Source: Acinetobacter lactucae | Lineage (GTDB): Bacteria; Pseudomonadota; Gammaproteobacteria; Pseudomonadales; Moraxellaceae | DNA length: 64,000 nt | Direction: 5' to 3' | Assembly (NCBI RefSeq): GCF_001605885.1 | Contig: NZ_LRPE01000039.1 | Span: 62,001-126,000, forward strand | In this document: in pieces, positions 58,716-64,000 of the stretch | How positions within the stretch are numbered: the first letter of the stretch is position 1 | Layout of the letters: each line of letters opens with the position of its first letter | The notes under the pieces: generated by a model | Seen by the model: only the letters and a program-made list of their open reading frames with translations | The model's database searches: none | Told to the model about the DNA's origin: nothing | Translations under genes and position numbers: made by a program

Positions 58716-59834
58716 GTGCATCCATACGCTCCTAATTTACAGCGCGTTTTATTGTTTGGGCTGTTTTTTATTTTGATTTTTTTAGGATTTAATATCCTGA
58801 AATATTTTATTGTTCCTGTACTTTGGGCTGCCATCATTGCTTATATGACTTGGCCTATTTATTTAAGAATTCAGCGTTTTTTTGGAGAAAGCCGTAATAC
58901 TTTAAATGCAACACTCATGATTAGTCTGGTCATTTTGGTTGTTGGTATCCCTTTTACATGTGCTATTTTCATTTTACAGCATGAAGGACGCAACTTATAT
59001 TTTGACTTACAACGTCAGGTTTTTTCTGGTCATTTAAGCGTACCGGATTTTATACGTAATCTTCCTTTTGTCGGTAAAGAAATTTCTCGTACACTCAATG
59101 AGTTAAATAACGATCCTAATAGTACGATTCAAAATATTGCAGCTTGGGTACAAAGCCATTTAAGTTATGGCCGCGTGTTGCTCGGTGAAATTAGTAAAAA
59201 TATTGTCAAACTTGGCTTTGCCGTATTTAGCCTATTTTTCTTCTATCGTGATGGTCAGCTCATTTTATCTCAGGTGAGCAAAGCTTTAGAGATGATCATT
59301 GGGCCTCGGATTCATCATTATCTTGATACGATTTCCGAGACAACTCGTGCAGTCGTTTATGGGGTGGGTTTAACTGCTATTGCTCAAGCTGTTTTAGCTG
59401 GATTAAGTTACTTCGTAGCAGGTGTACCAAACCCTATGGTCCTCACCATCGCTACTTTTTTATTGGCTTTAATTCCATTTGGTACTCCAATTTCTTATTT
59501 AGGCGTTGGCTTATGGTTGTTCTCTCAGGGACAAACTATGGAAGCGATTGGTGTTGTCGTTTGGGGTGTATTGATTGTCAGTAGTTCAGATAATGTTATT
59601 AGACCACTTGTGATTTCTGGTGCCACCAAAATTCCATTCTTATTAATTATGTTTGGTGTGTTGGGTGGTATTGCGAGTTTTGGCTTAGTAGGTCTATTTA
59701 TTGGTCCTGTAATTTTAGCTATTTTATTAGCAATTTGGCGTGAATGGCTACATGAAACGATTGAGCCTGAACCTATGCCAAAAACCACTATGATTTATGA
59801 TTCTGATAATGAGTCTTCAGCTGATAAAGAGTGA
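58716..59834 (+). CDS. AI-2E family transporter (YdiK/TqsA type)
   Basis: An inner-membrane protein of about 372 residues with eight hydrophobic segments and a large amphipathic middle part. The ending GLFIGPVILAILLAIWREWL is the AI-2E signature. The family name comes from TqsA, which was linked to autoinducer-2 export, but other members act as Na+ antiporters or have unknown roles; no quorum-sensing function should be assumed. The start is a GTG at 58716 or the TTG at 58710; neither has a strong ribosome-binding site. Confidence 0.88.
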   Translation: MHPYAPNLQRVLLFGLFFILIFLGFNILKYFIVPVLWAAIIAYMTWPIYLRIQRFFGESRNTLNATLMISLVILVVGIPFTCAIFILQHEGRNLYFDLQRQVFSGHLSVPDFIRNLPFVGKEISRTLNELNNDPNSTIQNIAAWVQSHLSYGRVLLGEISKNIVKLGFAVFSLFFFYRDGQLILSQVSKALEMIIGPRIHHYLDTISETTRAVVYGVGLTAIAQAVLAGLSYFVAGVPNPMVLTIATFLLALIPFGTPISYLGVGLWLFSQGQTMEAIGVVVWGVLIVSSSDNVIRPLVISGATKIPFLLIMFGVLGGIASFGLVGLFIGPVILAILLAIWREWLHETIEPEPMPKTTMIYDSDNESSADKE

Positions 59835-59953
59835 CTTCATTATTTAATTTAAAAATGTTTCTAGATACAAATTAACTATTTAAATTAACTTGTAGGTTAG
59901 ACCTGCGTTTGTTTGAATCAAACAATCATATAGATTTATAAGGACATCCAATC

Positions 59954-60529
59954 ATGCAGATGTTTAATAAAATTGGTGCAGTTTGTGCGCTTACGGCTCT
60001 TTTCACGGTTGGCTGTAGCTCAGTCACAAAAACTGTATCCGATACGGCTCAAGCATTAACCACAATGCATACAAAAAAAGTGGTTGATGTAAATGAAGTA
60101 ACTGCTAACGGTATTGGTAAAAAAATAGGTACCATTAGCTTTCAAGATAGCGACAAAGGTTTAATTATCACCCCTGCTCTTGCTGACTTACCAAGTGGTA
60201 CTCGTGGTTTCCATATTCATGAAAACGCCTCTTGTGCACCTGCTGTAAAAGATGGGAAACCTGGCGCTGCTTTAGCTGCGGGTAGTCACTATAACCCGAA
60301 CCAAGCACCTCATCACGGTACTCCAACCACTGGCCATTTAGGTGATCTACCTGTTTTAGTGGTCGACAACACAGGTGTTGCAACAACGGCCGTAATCGCA
60401 CCTCGATTGAAACTTGCTGATATTAAGGGTCGAGCTATTATGATCCATGCGGGTGGCGACAATTACTCAGACTCACCTCAACCTCTTGGCGGTGGCGGAG
60501 CACGAATTGCGTGTGGTGTGATTAAATAA
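59954..60529 (+). CDS. sodC: Copper-zinc superoxide dismutase, lipoprotein form
   Basis: SodC removes superoxide in the periplasm. The 191-residue protein has a lipoprotein-like signal peptide (TVGC, Cys21). Metal ligands are visible in GFHIHENASCAP (Cu His pair and a disulfide Cys), HYNPNQAPHHGTPTTGHLGDLP (Zn and Cu His, Zn Asp) and AIMIHAGGDNYSD (Cu His). The C-terminal GGGGARIACGVI gives the second disulfide Cys. Monocistronic. Confidence 0.95.
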   Translation: MQMFNKIGAVCALTALFTVGCSSVTKTVSDTAQALTTMHTKKVVDVNEVTANGIGKKIGTISFQDSDKGLIITPALADLPSGTRGFHIHENASCAPAVKDGKPGAALAAGSHYNPNQAPHHGTPTTGHLGDLPVLVVDNTGVATTAVIAPRLKLADIKGRAIMIHAGGDNYSDSPQPLGGGGARIACGVIK

Positions 60530-60545
60530 TTGATGCCCTTGTTTA

Positions 60546-60575
60546 ATTGTGGGTATCTAAAAAGATATCCACAAT
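60546..60575 (+). terminator. Probable terminator after sodC
   Basis: A 13-bp stem with one G-T pair (60546-60558 with 60563-60575) and an AAAA loop, followed by a short T run. Confidence 0.65.
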
Positions 60576-60733
60576 TTTGCTAATTTATTAATCATTAAGA
60601 CTTGATCTTAAGTTTCATAAAATTTTAAAAAGTGACTGACTTTTGTAGATAAAAAGAATAATATTTTTGAAGTAATAAAATTTAAAGTTACATACTGCTT
60701 TCTCACGTATTCTCTAATTTAGAACAAAAAGCC

Positions 60734-62884
60734 GTGAATTATCTGACCCAAATATTTAATAGCTTTAAGACAAACTCTATTTTAATTTATTGCCTGCAAA
60801 TTCTGATTGTACTCACTGGCACAACTTTAGGTTTGCTTTGGCTGGGCTATAATCAACTGATTGTTCCAGTAACCTTAGGGGCAATTGCAGCAGCATTAAC
60901 AGACTTTGATGATCGCTTAAGCATTCGATTACGCAACTTGGTCTATGTCTGTCTGCTCTTTTCTACAGTCAGTAGTATTCTCGGCTTTTTAGCTCCTTAC
61001 AAAATTTTCTTTATTTTATATCTCTCTATCTCAAGTGCTTTTTTCATATTACTAGGCGCATTAGGGCAACGTTATGCCACGATTTCTTTTGGTACAATTT
61101 TGCTTTCTATTTATAGTATGTTCGGTTTAGGCGAATATACACATTGGTATCAACAACCTACCTATTTTGTTTATGGTGCTCTGTGGTACGGTTTAACTTC
61201 TATTTTATTTTTTATTATTAAACCTACACTTCCCTTACAAGACAAACTCTCACAAATCTTTCAAGAAATTTCTGCTCTACTGCAAGCGAAAGCACGTTTG
61301 TTTGATCCAGACAATAAAGAGAATGTAGAACAGCTTTTATATGAACTGTCCTTACAAAATACGCAAGTTGCCCAAAGTCTTAATCAAATACGCAGTTCAC
61401 TCCTTACTCGACTCAAAGCTTCAAGAGTCAGTAATAAAAGTATCTATTGGCTAAACCTATATTTTTTCGCACGAGATATTCACGAGCAAGCAACTTCAAA
61501 TTATTTACATTACGAACATATTCAACAGAATTTTAGCCGTAGTGATCTTATTTTCCGTTTCCAGAAAAATCTACGCTTACAAGCACAAGCGTGCCAAGAT
61601 CTAGCTCAGTGTATTTTGCATAATCGACCATCTCAGCCATCGCTAGAAAGCCGAACCGTATTAAACCATTTAGAAAGTTCTTTAAAGGACTGGATACAAC
61701 AGCATCCACAAAATTTTGAAGTTAAAAATTTAAAACTTATTTTTGATAATTTAAAAGGAATGCATGAACAGTTTGAACAACTACAATATGCACAACCCGT
61801 CCCTGAAAATAATACCCAAACAAGACAAGAACACTTAAATTTACTTGATGATGATATTCAAGGATTTTCAGATCTTATCTTAAAACTTCGGCAACAACTT
61901 ACGCCGCAGTCAGCCCTGTTTAGACATGCCATACGGATTGCTGTGGTTTTTGCCGCAGGTTATGCGATTTCGTTATTACCCTTTGCGCAGCATGGATACT
62001 GGATTTTACTGACCAGTTTGTTTGTTTGTCAGATTACTTATTTTGCGACTAAAAGCCGACTTAAATTAAGAACGATTGGTACCGTACTTGGTGTTTTATT
62101 AGGAATACCTATTTTATATTTTGTACCGAGTATTGAAGGCCAGCTCATTCTTACCATTATTTGTGGAGTTAGCTTTTTCTACTTACGCCAGAAGAAATAT
62201 GCTTTAGCCACAGTCATGGCTACCCTTATGGTATTGCTCATTTTCAACTTAAAAGGTGCAGGTTACAGCATTATTTTACCTCGCCTAATCGATACCTTAT
62301 TAGGCTGCTTTATTGCATGGCTTGCCGTAAACTTTATTTGGCCCGACTGGAACTTTCGAAACATCCCCAACAATATTAATAAAAGCAGCAAAGCCACCTT
62401 AGATTATTTCAATGTGATTGTTGAACAATATCAATATGGAAAAAATCAGGATATAGAGTACCGCCGAATTCGTCGTGCTGCGCATAATGCTCAAATCGAG
62501 CTATCAAATATGATCTCGAGTTTAAGTGCCGAACCGAACCCTAACCCTCAACTCATCCATTATGCTTTTCGTTATTTGGTTTATAGCCACAGCCAACTGA
62601 GTTACGTAGCAGCGTTAGGAAGTCAGCGTCAAAAAATTGATGATGAGCAGATTTTGCAATTATTGTTACGCTGCCAGCAAATTATAAGCCAGAGTGTTCT
62701 TGAGCAGTCACTTCCCGACCCGAAGCTTATTGAACAAACCTTACAAGAAATTCAAAGCATAACTGAACATGAACACCTTTCTGAAAAATATATATTAGTC
62801 TTGAAACAAATCACTTTATTGTTAGAAACTTTGCCTGAATTATTAACGCTTAAAGGCAAACTTTTAGAACAAGAGATTAAGTAG
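60734..62884 (+). CDS. yccS: YccS/YhfK (FUSC) family membrane protein
   Basis: A 716-residue inner-membrane protein of the YccS family. Two sets of membrane segments (about residues 18-165 and 400-530) flank large cytoplasmic regions. GAIAAALTDFDDRLSIRLRNL, LGQRYATISFGTILL and YWILLTSLFVCQITYFATKSRLKLRTIG are the family blocks. These proteins are fusaric-acid-resistance-like transporters with unknown natural substrates. The start is a GTG at 60734. It is followed by a 15-bp terminator. Confidence 0.93.
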   Translation: MNYLTQIFNSFKTNSILIYCLQILIVLTGTTLGLLWLGYNQLIVPVTLGAIAAALTDFDDRLSIRLRNLVYVCLLFSTVSSILGFLAPYKIFFILYLSISSAFFILLGALGQRYATISFGTILLSIYSMFGLGEYTHWYQQPTYFVYGALWYGLTSILFFIIKPTLPLQDKLSQIFQEISALLQAKARLFDPDNKENVEQLLYELSLQNTQVAQSLNQIRSSLLTRLKASRVSNKSIYWLNLYFFARDIHEQATSNYLHYEHIQQNFSRSDLIFRFQKNLRLQAQACQDLAQCILHNRPSQPSLESRTVLNHLESSLKDWIQQHPQNFEVKNLKLIFDNLKGMHEQFEQLQYAQPVPENNTQTRQEHLNLLDDDIQGFSDLILKLRQQLTPQSALFRHAIRIAVVFAAGYAISLLPFAQHGYWILLTSLFVCQITYFATKSRLKLRTIGTVLGVLLGIPILYFVPSIEGQLILTIICGVSFFYLRQKKYALATVMATLMVLLIFNLKGAGYSIILPRLIDTLLGCFIAWLAVNFIWPDWNFRNIPNNINKSSKATLDYFNVIVEQYQYGKNQDIEYRRIRRAAHNAQIELSNMISSLSAEPNPNPQLIHYAFRYLVYSHSQLSYVAALGSQRQKIDDEQILQLLLRCQQIISQSVLEQSLPDPKLIEQTLQEIQSITEHEHLSEKYILVLKQITLLLETLPELLTLKGKLLEQEIK

Positions 62885-62888
62885 AATA

Positions 62889-62922
62889 AAAAAATACCGG
62901 AATATAAATTCCGGTATTTTTT
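62889..62922. terminator. Bidirectional rho-independent terminator
   Basis: A 15-bp stem (62889-62903 with 62908-62922), ATAA loop, A/T-rich ends, between convergent yccS and craA. Confidence 0.93.
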
Positions 62923-62925
62923 TAT

Positions 62926-64000
62926 TTAATTATTGCCTTGTTGCAGCCTTTCTTGCATTTCCTGCTTTAAAGCACTTCGCGGTTGGCTAAACCAAAGAGC
63001 AATAAAGGAAAATGCAGACAATGCAAAAGCCCATAAATGAAATTGCGTATAGAGATAACGTACTAGCTCAATCATTGCAAAGAAGCTCATCATCAGCAAC
63101 ATCGAAACTGCTGCGGCAACTGTTCCTTTTGATACTTCAGATGACATGAGTGCAAAACGATATAAGACTGAGAAACTAATCCCTTCACCAAAACAAATCA
63201 GAGTCATACCTGTAAGCAAACAAGGTATGAGATAGGTTTGCCATACCACACCTAGTATTAAAATAAGTGTACCCAACAGCATAATAGGCAAACCCATCAT
63301 GACCGTTCTACCCAAAGGTAAACGGTCAATAATTTTGATTAAGACAATGTTGCCTATAATTAAACCCAAAAATACAGGGAATTGAGCTAAACCATATTGC
63401 ACACTGGTAAGCTTTAATTCATCTACTAAAATGATTGGAGATAAAGCAATCCATAACATTAAAGGCATGCCCACTAAGGGTAATGCAAGGCTTAGACCCA
63501 AAAAACGGCGGTTGGTAAACACCTTCTTAAAGTCATCAAAAAGATAACTAAAGGGTTGCTTAGTTACACTGACTTGCTGGCTTGGCATCTGTTTTTTCAA
63601 CCCGATCCAACTGAGTAATGCCAATACAGCGATGGCGACAAAGCCCCAATGCCATGACACATAATCAATTAAGAAAGCGCCAAGTACAGGTCCGAGCAAG
63701 GGCGCAAGCAATGAGATATTTGCCATGAGTGCCATGACTTTAATTGCATCACGCTCAGCAAAACTTTCTTGAATGGCCGCATAACCAACAGCTGAAATTA
63801 CGGTTAAGCCAATTCCCTGCAAAAATCTTAAAGCTAGGAATTGCTCGATTTGCGTCGTCAGTAAAATTAAAAAGCAGCATAGAGCAAAGAATAAAACTCC
63901 TGCTAATAGTACTTTTTTACGTCCGAGACGGTCCGACAAAGGTCCAAGTAACCATGCAACAGATGCACCACCTAATAAATAAAATGACATCGAAGATGGT
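62926..64000 (-). CDS. craA: MFS drug efflux pump, CraA/MdfA type (5' end outside window)
   Basis: A drug:H+ antiporter of the major facilitator superfamily, open to the right edge. About 357 residues are visible, so roughly the first 50, including the first helix, are missing. The visible part starts just after PSSMSFYLLGG and continues with motif A WLLGPLSDRLGRK, the matching block of MdfA. The antiporter-type motif GPVLGAFL follows. The pattern matches the Acinetobacter chloramphenicol pump CraA as I remember it; MdfA-like pumps also export other cationic and neutral drugs. It is an intrinsic chromosomal gene, not an acquired one. The apparent ATG at 63990 is internal. Confidence 0.88.
   Translation of the reverse strand, partial: PSSMSFYLLGGASVAWLLGPLSDRLGRKKVLLAGVLFFALCCFLILLTTQIEQFLALRFLQGIGLTVISAVGYAAIQESFAERDAIKVMALMANISLLAPLLGPVLGAFLIDYVSWHWGFVAIAVLALLSWIGLKKQMPSQQVSVTKQPFSYLFDDFKKVFTNRRFLGLSLALPLVGMPLMLWIALSPIILVDELKLTSVQYGLAQFPVFLGLIIGNIVLIKIIDRLPLGRTVMMGLPIMLLGTLILILGVVWQTYLIPCLLTGMTLICFGEGISFSVLYRFALMSSEVSKGTVAAAVSMLLMMSFFAMIELVRYLYTQFHLWAFALSAFSFIALWFSQPRSALKQEMQERLQQGNN

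Noticed and set aside
58716..59834. Quorum-sensing role for the AI-2E family protein
   Set aside because: The family name is historical; no luxS or lsr genes are nearby.
63988..63990. ATG as the start of the MFS pump
   Set aside because: It follows the family's conserved PSS in the middle of a helix; the gene continues beyond the window.

Overview
The window is chromosomal DNA from an Acinetobacter, most likely the A. calcoaceticus-baumannii complex. The evidence is the low-GC gammaproteobacterial gene content: mlaFEDCB, the arginine succinyltransferase (ast) cluster, an AdeT-like solute-binding protein, a CraA-type MFS pump, large lipoproteins of unknown function, and gene separation by near-perfect bidirectional hairpin terminators. 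Species was not tested. I saw no rRNA, tRNA, CRISPR array, insertion sequence, integrase or prophage.

Layout. 1-9 kb: plsB (5' end missing), an AdeT-like binding protein, an SDR-type epimerase divergent from recG, comF, a NUDIX hydrolase, a LOG-family hydrolase and corA. 9-12.3 kb: the phospholipid-trafficking operon mlaFEDCB. 12.3-18 kb: a DEAD-box RNA helicase with a long arginine-rich tail and an unusually structured leader, then suhB and dxs. 18-25 kb: ribA, hemF and aroE (riboflavin, haem and shikimate pathways), a 779-residue lipoprotein and an acyl-CoA dehydrogenase. 25-30 kb: a lipoprotein, a PspC protein, an HPP/CBS membrane protein, and an uncharacterised radical-SAM plus DUF4130 pair predicted to act on DNA. 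30-37 kb: glyQ-glyS flanked on both sides by accessory, defence-like genes. 37-43.4 kb: YciI, a DMT exporter with a divergent LysR regulator, small exported proteins, a secreted subtilase and a LEA-like periplasmic protein. 43.4-53.4 kb: the arginine/ornithine catabolic cluster astCADBE with a glutamate dehydrogenase and an amino-acid permease. 53.8-64 kb: a GxSxG hydrolase, a methyltransferase, lipoproteins, a predicted nuclease, an orphan ParA, an AI-2E family permease, sodC, yccS and the 3' part of craA.

Most interesting region: the glyQS locus. Upstream of glyQ lies a SIR2-TPR protein that looks like an NAD-consuming immune effector. Downstream of glyS lies a two-gene module with the architecture of Pycsar, a pyrimidine cyclase (PycC) overlapping a membrane effector (PycTM). 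Between glyS and this module the last 41 codons of glyS and their terminator are repeated in a diverged copy, which frames a small membrane-protein gene of unknown function. I read this as accessory cassettes accumulated at the glyS 3' end, a candidate defence-gene hotspot.

A second candidate is the roughly 260-nt leader of the DEAD-box helicase. It has a consensus -10 promoter, mutually exclusive hairpins, a branched stem, and a final hairpin that occludes the putative Shine-Dalgarno sequence. It is a plausible cis-acting RNA switch, perhaps thermal or autoregulatory.

All functions are inferred from sequence patterns read by eye; no database search was run.
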